Source: Cyanobacterium aponinum PCC 10605 (GTDB lineage Bacteria; Cyanobacteriota; Cyanobacteriia; Cyanobacteriales; Cyanobacteriaceae). From it: a stretch of DNA of 64,000 nt. The DNA lies in assembly GCF_000317675.1 (NCBI RefSeq), contig NC_019776.1:1054001-1118000 (forward strand). The letters are read 5' to 3'. A model generated the notes under the pieces. It was not told the DNA's origin. It saw only the letters and a list, made by a program, of their open reading frames with translations, and ran no database searches. Below are positions 37,166 through 46,433 of this stretch, one piece after another (positions within the stretch are counted from its first letter, which is position 1; every line of letters starts with the position of its first letter). The position numbers were made by a program, and so were the translations under genes.

Positions 37166-38326
37166 ATGAATAATAAAAAATTTATAACTATATTAATTGC
37201 AACTATTTTTACTTGTATTTTGAGTTACTTTATCAATGACTTTATTTTTTTTAAATCAGTACAAGGACAGGAAAATATCTCTTTTCAAACTCAAGAATTA
37301 ATTAATAAATATCAACCATTTAAGCCTGAAAAAAAAGATGTCAGAATTTTAGTAATTAGTGATCTTAATAGTGCTTATGGTTCAACAGAATATGATGATG
37401 AAGTACATCTCGCCCTAAAAATGCTCCCCTTTTGGCAACCTGATTTAATATTATGCAGTGGTGATATGATTGCAGGTCAAAAACCCTCTTTAACTCAGGC
37501 TCAGATTCGGGCAATGTGGAAGGCATTTGATACTCAAATCGCTCAACCTATCAGAAATCTAAATATTCCCTTTGGTTTCACTATCGGTAATCATGATGCT
37601 TCAAGTGCGATCGCACCTAACAATAAATTTCTGTTTCAACAGGAAAGAGACTTAGCAGTAGAATACTGGCAAAATCCGAAGCATAATTCAGGAGTAAAAT
37701 TCCTCGATCGCAATCAATTTCCCTTTTATTATACCTTTGAAGAAGATAATATCTTCTTTTTAGTGTGGGATGGCTCATCCAGTCGTATTCCCAAGGATAA
37801 ATTATCATGGGTAGAAAAAAGCCTTGCATCAGAAAAAGCACAACAGGCAAAAATGAGAATAATTATCGGGCATCTACCTCTCTATGCGGTGTCTGAAGGG
37901 AGAGACTATCCCGGAGAAGTTTTAAACAATGCCGATGAATTACGTCAACTTTTAGAAAAATATGACGTACATACTTACATAAGTGGTCATCATCACGCCT
38001 ATTATCCTGCTCATAAAGGAGAATTGCAACTATTACATACAGGTGCATTAGGTTCAGGCGCACGCCCGTATCTTGACAACAATATTCCTCCCAGAAAAAC
38101 AATCACCGTTGTGGATGTAGATTTTAACAACCCTGATTACACAATTTATACAACCTATGATATGCAAGATTTCTCCCTCATAAAATATGAGCAGTTACCC
38201 CGCTTAATTATGGGACATAATGGAATGATTTTAAGACGAGATATATCTATTCAAAACCTAACAGAAGAAGAGAAGAGAATCTGTCTAAATAAATTTCAAG
38301 ACAAAAAAAAATGTAATGAAAACTAG
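37166..38326 (+). CDS. Exported or membrane-anchored metallophosphoesterase
   Basis: A 386-residue calcineurin-type metallophosphoesterase. Residues 1-32 form an N-terminal anchor or signal (FITILIATIFTCILSYF). The metal-binding motifs are in order: ISDLN (about 66-70), SGDMI (about 99-103), GNHD (about 141-144), GHLP (about 233-236) and GHHHAYY (about 273-279). The presence of SGD and GNHD supports a dimetal centre. Substrates may be phosphomonoesters or nucleotide phosphodiesters. It is probably located in the periplasm or on the cytoplasmic membrane. It is transcribed alone, after holA by 52 bases. Confidence 0.88.
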   Translation: MNNKKFITILIATIFTCILSYFINDFIFFKSVQGQENISFQTQELINKYQPFKPEKKDVRILVISDLNSAYGSTEYDDEVHLALKMLPFWQPDLILCSGDMIAGQKPSLTQAQIRAMWKAFDTQIAQPIRNLNIPFGFTIGNHDASSAIAPNNKFLFQQERDLAVEYWQNPKHNSGVKFLDRNQFPFYYTFEEDNIFFLVWDGSSSRIPKDKLSWVEKSLASEKAQQAKMRIIIGHLPLYAVSEGRDYPGEVLNNADELRQLLEKYDVHTYISGHHHAYYPAHKGELQLLHTGALGSGARPYLDNNIPPRKTITVVDVDFNNPDYTIYTTYDMQDFSLIKYEQLPRLIMGHNGMILRRDISIQNLTEEEKRICLNKFQDKKKCNEN

Positions 38327-38594
38327 GTCAAAGGGCAAGGGGCAAGGGGCAATGGAAAAATTAAGAATTAAGAATTAAGAATTAAGAATTAAAAACTCCG
38401 AACACTCACTTATTTATTATTTATTACTTGTTTCCCCCTCTCCCCTCATCCCCCTATCCCTAATACCTGCAACCTGACACCTGAAACCTCATCTCCCCTA
38501 ATATCCTAATACCTTCATCTCCTTTTCTCTCTACCCATAAGTTATTAACTTCACCAAACTGTCCTAAATCCAATACTCTTAGACTGAAGTAAAG
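38327..38594. other. Repeat filler between convergent genes
   Basis: No gene is seen. From 38356 to 38400 there are reiterated ATTAAGA units, and from 38460 CCTGCAACCTGACACC-type reiterations, the same filler found inside the MITE-like elements at 14386 and 49237. Confidence 0.6.
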
Positions 38595-39053
38595 TTATAA
38601 AGGAGCAACTTCTACTGTAATTTCTGCGGTTACTTCTGCGTGAAGTTTAATAGAAACACTATATTTACCAGTTTTTTTGATTTCAGGTACAGTAATATCT
38701 TGACGCTCAATATCTAAACCAGCACTTTGTTTAATTACATCTACCACATCTTGAGTGGTTACAGTTCCAAAGATAGCATCTTGTTCACCCACTTGCTTAC
38801 GAATAACAAAATTGTTGATGGTTTGTAAGGCAGTTTTACGAGATTTGGCTTCTTCTAAAATAGCTTGTAGGCGTTGTCTTTCTTTCTCTTTTCTCTGCTC
38901 TACTTGACGCAAAATACCGGGGGTTACTACCACAGCAAAGCCTTGAGGTACAAGATAGTTACGAGCATAACCGGGAGCAACATCAACCACATCTCCTCTT
39001 TTACCTAATTTCTCAACATTCTTATTTAATAATAGTTGTACTTTCTGAGCCAT
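38595..39053 (-). CDS. rplI: 50S ribosomal protein L9
   Basis: Ribosomal protein L9, 152 residues. The N-terminal RNA-binding domain carries the conserved VEKLGKRGDVVDVAPGYARNYLVPQG region, followed by the long central helix (QRKEKERQRLQAILEEAKSRKTAL) and the C-terminal domain. It is a single-gene unit on the minus strand; glyQ begins divergently at 39254. No S6 or S18 genes are nearby, unlike many bacteria. Confidence 0.98.
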   Translation of the reverse strand: MAQKVQLLLNKNVEKLGKRGDVVDVAPGYARNYLVPQGFAVVVTPGILRQVEQRKEKERQRLQAILEEAKSRKTALQTINNFVIRKQVGEQDAIFGTVTTQDVVDVIKQSAGLDIERQDITVPEIKKTGKYSVSIKLHAEVTAEITVEVAPL

Positions 39054-39253
39054 GATTACCTCTTAGTAATAAATAATTTCTTATAGTTAGCATATTTAGT
39101 CACAAATTATCATTTTAACTTATTTTTCAATCTTTTGAGAATTACCTACAATCGCTATAATTAATAGAGAGTAAAACCGCTTATTTGAACTCAATCGCCT
39201 TTGCCTTTTCCTCAACTTCTATCGTAAACCTAGACATAACATCTGCTTAATTC

Positions 39254-40162
39254 ATGACTATTAATTTTCAAGATATTGTTGCTACTCTTAATCAATTTTG
39301 GAGTGAAAGAAATTGTCTTATAGCTCAACCCTACGACACGGAGAAGGGGGCAGGTACTATGAGTCATAATACATTCTTACGCGCGATCGGACCTGAACCT
39401 TGGTCAGTAGCATATATAGAACCTTGTAGAAGACCCACTGACGGACGTTACGGGGAGAATCCCAACCGTGTACAACATTATTATCAATACCAAGTATTAA
39501 TTAAACCATCCCCTGACAATATCCAAGAAATCTATTTAGACTCATTGAAAGCATTAGGAATACACCCAGAAGATCATGATATTCGCTTCGTGGAGGATAA
39601 CTGGGAATCACCTACTCTCGGTGCTTGGGGAGTTGGTTGGGAAGTTTGGTTAGACGGCATGGAAATTACTCAATTTACCTACTTTCAACAGTGTGGGGGG
39701 ATTGACTGTAAACCCGTTTCCATCGAAATTACTTACGGTTTAGAGAGACTAGCCATGTATCTTCAGGATGTGGATAGCATCTATGATATTCAGTGGAATA
39801 ATGAGATTAAATACGGGGATATTTTCCTGCAAGGAGAAATCGAGCAATGTACTTATAATTTTGAAGCCTCTAACCCTGATTTACTATTTCAATTATTTAC
39901 TTTATATGAGGAAGAAGCAAAACAATTAATTGAGAAAAATTTAGTTTTACCCAGTCTTGATTATGTTTTAAAATGTTCCCATTGTTTTAACTTATTAGAC
40001 GCTAGAGGGGTGATTGCCGTCGCAGAAAGAACTCGTTATATTGGGAGGATTAGACACTTAGCCCGTCAAGTAGCAGAACAATATTTAGCCCAAAGAGAAT
40101 CGTTAAATTTTCCTTTAAATAAACAGGCAAAAACCGAAAAAAAACAATTAGTAAATAATTGA
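39254..40162 (+). CDS. glyQ: Glycyl-tRNA synthetase, alpha subunit
   Basis: GlyQ carries the aminoacylation active site of the bacterial alpha2beta2 glycyl-tRNA synthetase. The 302-residue protein starts with the conserved [19 protein letters not shown] and shows class II motif 2 ([17 protein letters not shown], about 56-72), [14 protein letters not shown] (about 131-144) and YGLERLAMY (about 162-170). The beta subunit gene glyS is not in the window; cyanobacteria often keep it separate. TTCAGAG is repeated in tandem at 40173-40198 just after the stop. Confidence 0.97.
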   Translation: MTINFQDIVATLNQFWSERNCLIAQPYDTEKGAGTMSHNTFLRAIGPEPWSVAYIEPCRRPTDGRYGENPNRVQHYYQYQVLIKPSPDNIQEIYLDSLKALGIHPEDHDIRFVEDNWESPTLGAWGVGWEVWLDGMEITQFTYFQQCGGIDCKPVSIEITYGLERLAMYLQDVDSIYDIQWNNEIKYGDIFLQGEIEQCTYNFEASNPDLLFQLFTLYEEEAKQLIEKNLVLPSLDYVLKCSHCFNLLDARGVIAVAERTRYIGRIRHLARQVAEQYLAQRESLNFPLNKQAKTEKKQLVNN

Positions 40163-40172
40163 TTGTATCTAA

Positions 40173-40198
40173 GTTCAGAGTTCAGAGTTCAGAGTTTT
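40173..40198. repeat. Short tandem repeat of AGTTCAGAGT units
   Basis: The 7-base TTCAGAG unit is repeated three to four times with one-base spacers just downstream of glyQ. No hairpin or T tract follows, so I do not call it a terminator. Confidence 0.7.
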
Positions 40199-40385
40199 GA
40201 GAGTTTACTTTCAGCTCTTGCTCTCCTTTTTGTCATAAATAGGATTCAAACTCAGGAGTTAAAGTTTAGAAATATTGAGAAAAAAATAGGTAAAATGATT
40301 TTTAATATTATTATCTAAACTCAATTATTATCCAGTAGTATTTATATTTTTAAAATACATTTATTTTATTAGCTTCAAGAGAACA

Positions 40386-41513
40386 ATGACAGATTTTATA
40401 CCGAGTTTTATCAGAGAAGATTTATTAAAATTATCTGCTTATATTCCTACTCCTATTAGTGATAACCAGAAACAATTAACTCGTTTAGATGCGAATGAAA
40501 GCCCTTATAACCTACCCTCAGAATTAAGAATAAAATTAGCCAGTTTTTATGAACAAGAAATAGAAACTAATCGTTATCCCGATGGTAGTCACTCCGTTTT
40601 AAAAAGGTTGATTGTGAATTATGTAAATGAATCTATAAACAAAGAAGGTTTATTTAATGTTAATAATATCTCCATTGGTAATGGTTCAGATGAGTTAATT
40701 CGCTCAATTTTAATGGCTACTTGTTTAAATAATCAGGGTTCTATTTTAGTAGCTAATCCCACTTTTTCTATGTATAAAATTCTTGCAGAAAGTTTGGGAA
40801 TAAATACCATTTCCATTGAGAGAAATGAAATAGATTTTTCATGGGATATAGATAAGGCAAATCAGGCGATTAGAGAAACTAATAATCCTCCCATAAAAGT
40901 TATTTTTGTGGTTCATCCTAATTCCCCCACTGCCAATTGCTTAAATGATTCAGAGATTGCATGGTTGAAAAATTTGCCCTCTGATATTTTAGTTGTCATT
41001 GATGAGGCATACTATGAATTTAGCAAAAAAACCCTCGCAATTGAATTAAAAAACTATCCTAATTGGTTAGTATTAAGGACATTTTCTAAAGCCTTTCGTT
41101 TAGCCGCCCATCGAGTTGGATATGCGATCGCATCTCCTGCTATTATCAATGTATTAGAAAAATTAAGACTACCTTATAACTTACCAACTTTTTCTCAATT
41201 AGCGGCTCAATTCGCCATGGAAAATCGTCAATTAATATTACCGGCGGTAGAAGAAACGATAAAAGAAAAAGAGAGAGTTTTTCAGGAACTAAATAAGATA
41301 AAAAATCTGAAAATTTGGCGTAGCGATGCTAATTTTATCTATTGTCGCTTGAAGGAAAATGGCAATTATGAAAATCATCAAAATATTCTTAATCAATTAA
41401 AAGAAAAAAATATTTTAATTAGACATACAGGAGGGGGTTTAAGAATTTCCATTGGCACACCCGAAGAAAATGACTATTTACTCTCCACAATTCAATCTTT
41501 ATTCAATCAATAA
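40386..41513 (+). CDS. hisC: Histidinol-phosphate aminotransferase
   Basis: HisC transfers an amino group between histidinol phosphate and 2-oxoglutarate in histidine biosynthesis. The 375-residue fold type I PLP enzyme has the N-terminal LDANESPYNLP (35-45), the cofactor-binding VVIDEAYYEF (203-212) and the PLP lysine Lys235 in RTFSKAFRLA. Its size and LDANESP motif support HisC. Related tyrosine or phenylalanine aminotransferases share the fold, so substrate assignment is likely but not certain. It is transcribed alone. Confidence 0.93.
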   Translation: MTDFIPSFIREDLLKLSAYIPTPISDNQKQLTRLDANESPYNLPSELRIKLASFYEQEIETNRYPDGSHSVLKRLIVNYVNESINKEGLFNVNNISIGNGSDELIRSILMATCLNNQGSILVANPTFSMYKILAESLGINTISIERNEIDFSWDIDKANQAIRETNNPPIKVIFVVHPNSPTANCLNDSEIAWLKNLPSDILVVIDEAYYEFSKKTLAIELKNYPNWLVLRTFSKAFRLAAHRVGYAIASPAIINVLEKLRLPYNLPTFSQLAAQFAMENRQLILPAVEETIKEKERVFQELNKIKNLKIWRSDANFIYCRLKENGNYENHQNILNQLKEKNILIRHTGGGLRISIGTPEENDYLLSTIQSLFNQ

Positions 41514-41540
41514 TATATACTTAACGAGGAAATATAAAGA

Positions 41541-41734
41541 GGCTCTACTACTTTGAGTATGTGAATTATTGGTTGGGTTAGGCAAGAGGCAAGAGGCAAG
41601 AGGCAAAAGGCAAGAGGTAGTTATTAAATAATAATTTATAAACTTTTAGTTTTTATTTTACTATAAACACTATTTCATAAAAGTTATAGAAGTCCTGTTT
41701 CTCTTAATTTATTATAACCACACTCTGAAGAGCC
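41541..41734 (+). mobile_element. 194-bp MITE-like element with GGCTCT ends (copy 1)
   Basis: The left end begins GGCTCTACTACTTTGAG (41541), and the right end, read inverted, gives GGCTCTTCAGAGTGTGG (41734 back). The same element, also 194 bp, is at 51871-52064 with about 90% identity. GGCTCTT-type ends are typical of the ISL3 transposase group. The flanks TATAAAGA and ATAAAAGA share only the last five bases, so duplication is uncertain here. The centre holds reiterated AAGAGGC units and an AT-rich core. There is no coding capacity. Confidence 0.68.
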
Positions 41735-41781
41735 ATAAAAGATAATAATGAAGCTAAAGAAAAGAAAACCCCTCTGTGTCT

Positions 41782-41815
41782 CCTCTTAAAAAATGAGAAA
41801 GGGAAGAGGTTTTTT
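41782..41815 (+). terminator. Possible terminator after hisC/MITE region
   Basis: CCTCTT pairs with AAGAGG (6 bp) around a 16-nt loop, followed by six T residues. The A/T context also lets a longer AAAACC/GGTTTT stem form. It lies 42 bases before chrA. Confidence 0.4.
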
Positions 41816-41856
41816 GAAACACTCAAATTATAGCTTTGTTAAGATAATTTCTCCCT

Positions 41857-42987
41857 ATGAAACAATCATTATCAGAAATTGCGATAGTTTTTCTTAAATT
41901 AGGTGCGATCGCATTTGGGGGACCCGCCGCCCATATTGCTATGATGGATAAGGAAATTGTGGAAAAGCGCCAATGGTTAAGTCGGGAAAAATTACTAGAT
42001 TTGCTTGGTGTTACTAATTTAATACCCGGTCCTAATTCCACAGAGTTAGCCATCCATATTGGTTATGAAAAGGCGGGGTGGCGAGGGTTAATTGTGGCGG
42101 GGAGTTGCTTCATTTTACCGGCAATGGCCATTGTTTGGTTATTAGCCATTCTTTATGTTAGGTTTGAAAGTCTGCCCTCTAGTTCTGGATTATTGTATGG
42201 TATTAAGCCAGTGGTAATTGCGATTATTATTCAGGCTTTGTGGAAAATAGGGAAAAAGGCGGCAAAAGATACTCCTACAACTATCGGCGGTGTTATGGCG
42301 ACGGTAGCTTTTTTTTTAGGATTAGATGAAATCCTCATTTTATTATTAATTGGATTAGGGGTAATGATAACCAAAACCGTTATTGATAATAAAAACAATT
42401 TAGGGGGATTATTTTTCCTTCCTTTTCTTGCCGTTTCTCCTTCTATCAGTTTTTCTCCTTCAGGAATCAATATTTTTTTGGCTTTTTTGAAAATTGGTTC
42501 TATCCTTTATGGAGGAGGCTATGTTTTATTAGCTTTTTTACAACGGGATTTAGTTGAAAATTATCAATGGTTAACCTCAGAACAACTCCTAGATGCGATC
42601 GCAGTAGGACAGTTAACCCCCGGTCCTATTTTTACCACTGCGACTTTTGTTGGTTATTTAATAGCTGGAAATAAAGGAGCAATCATGGCAACTATCGGTA
42701 TTTTTCTACCTTCTTTTATCTTAGTTTTATTAGTCAATCCTTGGGTGGAAAAAATCCGTCAATCTGTTCAAGCGGGTAATTTTTTAGATGGGGTAAATGC
42801 CGCCTCTTTAGGTTTAATGGCAGGGGTAACTTATATTTTGATGACTAATTCTGTAACGGATTTATTTACCCTCTTCCTAGTAATTATTACTACTATTGTT
42901 ATTTTCCGTTATCAGATTAATTCTGTGTGGCTAGTCTTAATTGGAGGTTTAGCAGGTTTTCTCTATTATTACCTGATTTCTATATAA
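41857..42987 (+). CDS. chrA: Chromate transporter ChrA (bidomain)
   Basis: A 376-residue chromate ion transporter of the long-chain CHR family. It has two homologous halves of six helices: half one with FLKLGAIAFGGPAAHIAMM and half two with FLKIGSILYGGGYVLLAFLQRDLVE; each has the GG-containing family motif. GPNSTELAIH in half one and GQLTPGPIFT in half two are further family signatures. It exports chromate, with sulfate as a competitor, probably in exchange for protons. It is preceded by the GGCTCT element and a possible terminator, so it has its own promoter. The gene is intact with no metal sensor nearby. Confidence 0.93.
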   Translation: MKQSLSEIAIVFLKLGAIAFGGPAAHIAMMDKEIVEKRQWLSREKLLDLLGVTNLIPGPNSTELAIHIGYEKAGWRGLIVAGSCFILPAMAIVWLLAILYVRFESLPSSSGLLYGIKPVVIAIIIQALWKIGKKAAKDTPTTIGGVMATVAFFLGLDEILILLLIGLGVMITKTVIDNKNNLGGLFFLPFLAVSPSISFSPSGINIFLAFLKIGSILYGGGYVLLAFLQRDLVENYQWLTSEQLLDAIAVGQLTPGPIFTTATFVGYLIAGNKGAIMATIGIFLPSFILVLLVNPWVEKIRQSVQAGNFLDGVNAASLGLMAGVTYILMTNSVTDLFTLFLVIITTIVIFRYQINSVWLVLIGGLAGFLYYYLISI

Positions 42988-43112
42988 AATTTCTGATTAT
43001 GTTAGTAGCTTTGGCAAGGGGTAATTAACAATTAGTAATTAGTAATTAGTAATTAATTAAACCCTGACACCTATATAAATCCAATATTCTTATATTGAAC
43101 TAAGGTTGTTTT

Positions 43113-43559
43113 ATGATTTCACCAGTAAAAGAAGTTGCGATCGCAATTTTGTATCGAGAAAACAAATTTTTATTACAATTAAGAGATAATATTCCCACCA
43201 TTATACATCCGGGTTGCTGGGCATTATTTGGAGGGCATTTAGAGACAGGAGAAACCCCAGAATCGGCTTTAATCAGAGAAATTCAGGAGGAGATAGACTA
43301 TCAAATCACGGATTTTCATAAATTTATTTGTCACCAAGAAGGAAATATTATCCGTCATGTTTATTACGCCCCTCTTAAAGTTGAAATAAAACAATTAACT
43401 CTGAAGGAAGGATGGGATTTTACCCTTGCACCTCCAGAAACTATCCTTCAAGGTCAATGTTACTCAAAAATAGCCAAGCAGATGCGTTTTTTCGCCCCTT
43501 TTCACCGACAAATATTATTAGACTTTTATCAAATCCATTTTCCACTTATCAAGGCTTAG
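43113..43559 (+). CDS. NUDIX hydrolase
   Basis: A 148-residue NUDIX hydrolase with a full Nudix box: GHLETGETPESALIREIQEE (residues 46-65), matching GX5EX7REUXEEXGU except for a variant last position. These enzymes cleave nucleoside diphosphates linked to other moieties, including oxidised nucleotides, in the cytoplasm. No extra domain is present to indicate the substrate. The N-terminal part (VKEVAIAILYRENKFLLQLRDN) fits the MutT/ADP-sugar-like subgroups. It is transcribed alone after a repeat-containing gap. Confidence 0.9.
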   Translation: MISPVKEVAIAILYRENKFLLQLRDNIPTIIHPGCWALFGGHLETGETPESALIREIQEEIDYQITDFHKFICHQEGNIIRHVYYAPLKVEIKQLTLKEGWDFTLAPPETILQGQCYSKIAKQMRFFAPFHRQILLDFYQIHFPLIKA

Positions 43560-43657
43560 GGTGTTGGGCGATTGGGGAAAAACAATTAATGAGTAATGAG
43601 AGTTAGGAGTTTTTAATTATTCACTATTCACTATTCACTAATTGCCTTTGCCTTTTT

Positions 43658-43975
43658 CTATCCTTGTCCAAATTGACGATCATAAACTTCGTCTTCTTTA
43701 CCAGTTTCTAATTCTAAATCAGAACGGGGATAAGACACACATAATAAAGCATATCCTTCCCCTTGCAATTCAGGAGATAACCCCATTCCTTCACCTTGTT
43801 CAACTTTTCCAGTAATTATCTTTGCCGCACAAGTAGTACAAACTCCAGCGTTACAAGAGGAGGGAAGCTCAATATTTTGTTGTTGTGCTACATCTAATAT
43901 CTTTTGGTCTTCAGATACTTGTATTGTATAAGATTGACCTGCATTATGAATTTTTACAGTATAAGTATTACTCAT
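43658..43975 (-). CDS. Plant-type 2Fe-2S ferredoxin
   Basis: A 105-residue ferredoxin that carries electrons from photosystem I or NADPH to soluble enzymes. The 2Fe-2S ligands are Cys41, Cys46, Cys49 and Cys79 (C-x4-C-x2-C...C). The C-terminus is longer than that of the abundant photosynthetic PetF and ends in EDEVYDRQFGQG, so this is one of the minor cyanobacterial ferredoxins with a distinct partner. Two strongly reducing enzymes using ferredoxin, PcyA and heme oxygenase, are in this window, but no direct link is shown. It is transcribed alone. Confidence 0.93.
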   Translation of the reverse strand: MSNTYTVKIHNAGQSYTIQVSEDQKILDVAQQQNIELPSSCNAGVCTTCAAKIITGKVEQGEGMGLSPELQGEGYALLCVSYPRSDLELETGKEDEVYDRQFGQG

Positions 43976-44266
43976 AAAATAAATTTTAACTTTAAATTTT
44001 AATCACAAACTCAGATTATACCGTAATTAATATTTAAGGCGTTGTTTAATCATGGTACGAAATCTACTGAAATTATGCCAAAAATTGAGACATCAAAATA
44101 TTTATTATTACTATTGCCTATTACTCATTCCCCCCACCCTACCTAAATGAGAAATCGTATCGAAAATTAGCAATACCATATTTAACATAGTCTAAATTGT
44201 TTATTTGTCCTTTCTTGTGTTAAAAACAGTTATGTATCTTATGCAATTAACTGGTAACTATTTTTT

Positions 44267-44467
44267 ATGTATATGACTCCTAAAAGCGGTGTACTTTTAC
44301 TGCTTTCTTGTATAGCTGCGATCGCATCTGTTGGTTGTGTATTTGAGTTAAGTTCTGGTGTACCTCAGCTAGGGACAACTAGCACTACTGTCATTTTGGC
44401 TGTAAGTATCCCCTTAACTTTGATTACTTTTATTTTGGCGGTGAAAGATGCAAGGGCAAATCTTTAG
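44267..44467 (+). CDS. Small two-helix membrane protein, hypothetical
   Basis: A 66-residue protein with two hydrophobic helices: about 7-25 (GVLLLLSCIAAIASVGCVF) and about 39-58 (STTVILAVSIPLTLITFILA), ending in a charged tail KDARANL. The linker contains SSGVPQLGTTS. I do not recognise a family, but proteins of this size and layout are frequent in cyanobacterial genomes. It is a single-gene unit with an AT-rich promoter region upstream. It could be a photosystem- or transporter-associated small subunit; that is speculative. Confidence 0.68.
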   Translation: MYMTPKSGVLLLLSCIAAIASVGCVFELSSGVPQLGTTSTTVILAVSIPLTLITFILAVKDARANL

Positions 44468-44697
44468 TTTATGAAGAATCAATCATTAGACTTTTGAAAA
44501 AAGTTATGATTTTTGCTATGTGTATTTCGGGCATAAAACCCCGATTTCTGGAAATATTATTAAACTGAAATCTTTTTCCAAGATACTAATACTAGCAAGA
44601 TAAAAAAATCAATTTTAATAGTTTTAGAATAAATATTGTTACTTTTCCCTCTTCCCTACCCTAAATATTCTAATTATTCAGCAAACTAGCTTATATT

Positions 44698-45027
44698 ATG
44701 GAGCAACGAAAAAATCATATCGTCATACTTGTGACTACAGGTAATCAAATCGAAGCGAAGAAAATTGCCCGTGTATTAGTGGAAGAAAAGTTGGCAGGAT
44801 GTGTTAATTTTTATCCTGTGACTTCTGTTTATCGTTGGCAAAATGAAATTTGTGAAGATGCTGAATGGCAATTAGTAATCAAAACTGATGAGCAACTTTT
44901 TTCGACTTTGTCAGCTAGAATTCAAGATTTACATTCCTATGATGTGCCAGAAATTATTGCTTTACCGATAGTTAATTCTTCTATGGCATATATTCAATGG
45001 TTACAAGATAGTTTGCAAAAAGTTTAA
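44698..45027 (+). CDS. cutA: CutA-type divalent cation tolerance protein
   Basis: A 109-residue CutA1-family protein. These are highly stable trimers with a ferredoxin-like fold that are linked to copper and other divalent cation tolerance in some bacteria. Family features include EAKKIARVLVEEKLAGCVNFYPVTSVYRWQ (split across beta strands), WQLVIKTDEQLFSTL and the C-terminal YIQWLQDSL. It starts with ATG and ends 20 bases upstream of the ParA-family gene, which suggests cotranscription. The functional connection to ParA is not obvious. Confidence 0.93.
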   Translation: MEQRKNHIVILVTTGNQIEAKKIARVLVEEKLAGCVNFYPVTSVYRWQNEICEDAEWQLVIKTDEQLFSTLSARIQDLHSYDVPEIIALPIVNSSMAYIQWLQDSLQKV

Positions 45028-45047
45028 GGTGATTATTATTCAAAATT

Positions 45048-45956
45048 ATGGGATATATTATCAGTACAGTAAATATGAAGGGTGGGGTTGGTAAAACCAC
45101 TCTCACCGTCAACTTAGCCACTTGTTTAGCAAAAGGTTTTGGCAAGAAGGTATTAGTATTAGATTTAGATGCTCAAATTAGTGCCACACTCAGTTTATTA
45201 CCCCCCCATGAGTTTGGTAAATTGCGTAAAAAACGTAAAACTCTTAGTTATTTGATTGATTTAGTTGTACAACCAAATCCTTATGCTAAGTTGAGTATTC
45301 ACGATATTATCACTCCTTCTATCTGCGATTTACCCCAATTGAGTTTATTGCCCGGAGATATTGAATTATATGATGAGTATTTAGTCTCAGAAATGTTGCA
45401 TCAACAGGCAGTAAAAGAAAATAAAAGTAATGATTTTGAGTGGGTATGGAATAATTTTGAACGTAACCTAATCCATAATATTCTTCAACCTGTCATAAAT
45501 GACTATGATTTTATCATTATGGACTGCGCCCCGGGATATAATTTATTAACAAGAAGTGCGATCGCAGCTAGTGATTTTTATATTTTACCAGCAAGACCAG
45601 AACCATTATCATTAGTAGGGATACAACTACTAGAAAGAAGAATTAAAAGATTAAAAGAAAATCATCAAGAAGATAATCCCCTTAAATTACAACTACTGGG
45701 TGTTGTTTTTATCTTATCCGAATCAGGTTTATTTGGACGTTACGATAAATACTATGAGCAAGTAAAAAGAAGAGTTAAACAAGACTTTACCATAGACAAA
45801 ATCTTTGCATCGGATATTCCTATGGATGTCAATGTTGCCAAAGCTGTGGACTTATTTATTCCCGTCACTCTAGCCTCTCCTAATTGTAACGGTTCAAAGG
45901 CTTTTTATAAATTAACTCAGGAATTTTTGGGCAAAATTGAAGCAATTAATAACTAA
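45048..45956 (+). CDS. ParA/Soj-family ATPase
   Basis: A 302-residue P-loop ATPase of the ParA/MinD superfamily. The deviant Walker A is KGGVGKTTL (11-19), Walker A' is VLDLDAQIS (about 36-44) and Walker B is FIIMDCAPGYN (about 154-164). Inserts between them are long. No parB gene or parS site is visible nearby. ParA-like ATPases position chromosomes, plasmids, carboxysomes (McdA) or chemotaxis arrays; the missing partner and the chromosomal site leave the cargo undefined. It follows cutA by 20 bases and is probably cotranscribed. Confidence 0.88.
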   Translation: MGYIISTVNMKGGVGKTTLTVNLATCLAKGFGKKVLVLDLDAQISATLSLLPPHEFGKLRKKRKTLSYLIDLVVQPNPYAKLSIHDIITPSICDLPQLSLLPGDIELYDEYLVSEMLHQQAVKENKSNDFEWVWNNFERNLIHNILQPVINDYDFIIMDCAPGYNLLTRSAIAASDFYILPARPEPLSLVGIQLLERRIKRLKENHQEDNPLKLQLLGVVFILSESGLFGRYDKYYEQVKRRVKQDFTIDKIFASDIPMDVNVAKAVDLFIPVTLASPNCNGSKAFYKLTQEFLGKIEAINN

Positions 45957-46122
45957 AGTTATGCAAAACCATAGAATCAATTGTTAACTGATGTTATGCA
46001 AAAAGATAATTAGTTGTTGTTTTGAGGTGTCAGGTGTCAGGTGTCAGGTTTTAGGGAGAAATGAATTCGGAGTTATTATTTAATTTACTATTAACCTTTA
46101 CCCTTTGCCCATTGATTACTTT
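45957..46122. other. Intergenic region with a dispersed repeat
   Basis: No gene. 45989-46050 is a second copy of the repeat at 29067-29121 (CTGATGTTATGCAAAAAG and GTTGTTTTGAGG). It is followed by reiterated GTGTCAGG units and TTAACC-rich filler up to the MITE-like element at 46123. Confidence 0.6.
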
Positions 46123-46386
46123 AACCTCAGTTCGGTTTAAGAATATTGGATAAGGGTAGGTGTCAGGTTTCAGGTTGCAGGTTGCAGGTGTTGAGAGAAA
46201 GTAATAAATAACGAGTAATGAGTAACAAATAATGAGTGTTCGGGGTTTTTAATTCCTAATTCTTAATTTTTCCTTTGCCCTCCCCCCTCTCGAGGGGGGA
46301 TATAAGGGGGGTTTGCCTCTTGCCTCTTGCCTTTTGCCTTTTTTTCTTCATCATTCATAGATGAAAATTTATCCCGAACTCAGGTT
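46123..46386 (+). mobile_element. MITE-like element with AACCTCAGTTYGG ends (copy B)
   Basis: The left end AACCTCAGTTCGG is at 46123-46135 and the inverted right end CCGAACTCAGGTT at 46374-46386. The flanking bases ACTTT before and after give a 5-bp target duplication. Inside are GGTGTCAGGTTTCAGGTTGC reiterations, filler, and one copy of the C/G-run repeat at 46273-46317, which therefore appears nested. The ends are the same as those of the IS982-like relic and of copies A and C. Confidence 0.68.
46273..46317. repeat. C/G-run dispersed repeat, copy 5
   Basis: Fifth copy, centred on CTCGAG, inside the MITE-like element at 46123-46386. Its orientation equals that of copies 2 and 3. Confidence 0.75.
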
Positions 46387-46433
46387 ACTTTAACGTTTCT
46401 TCTGACTTTTTTTACAAACTCTATCTAATAAAC

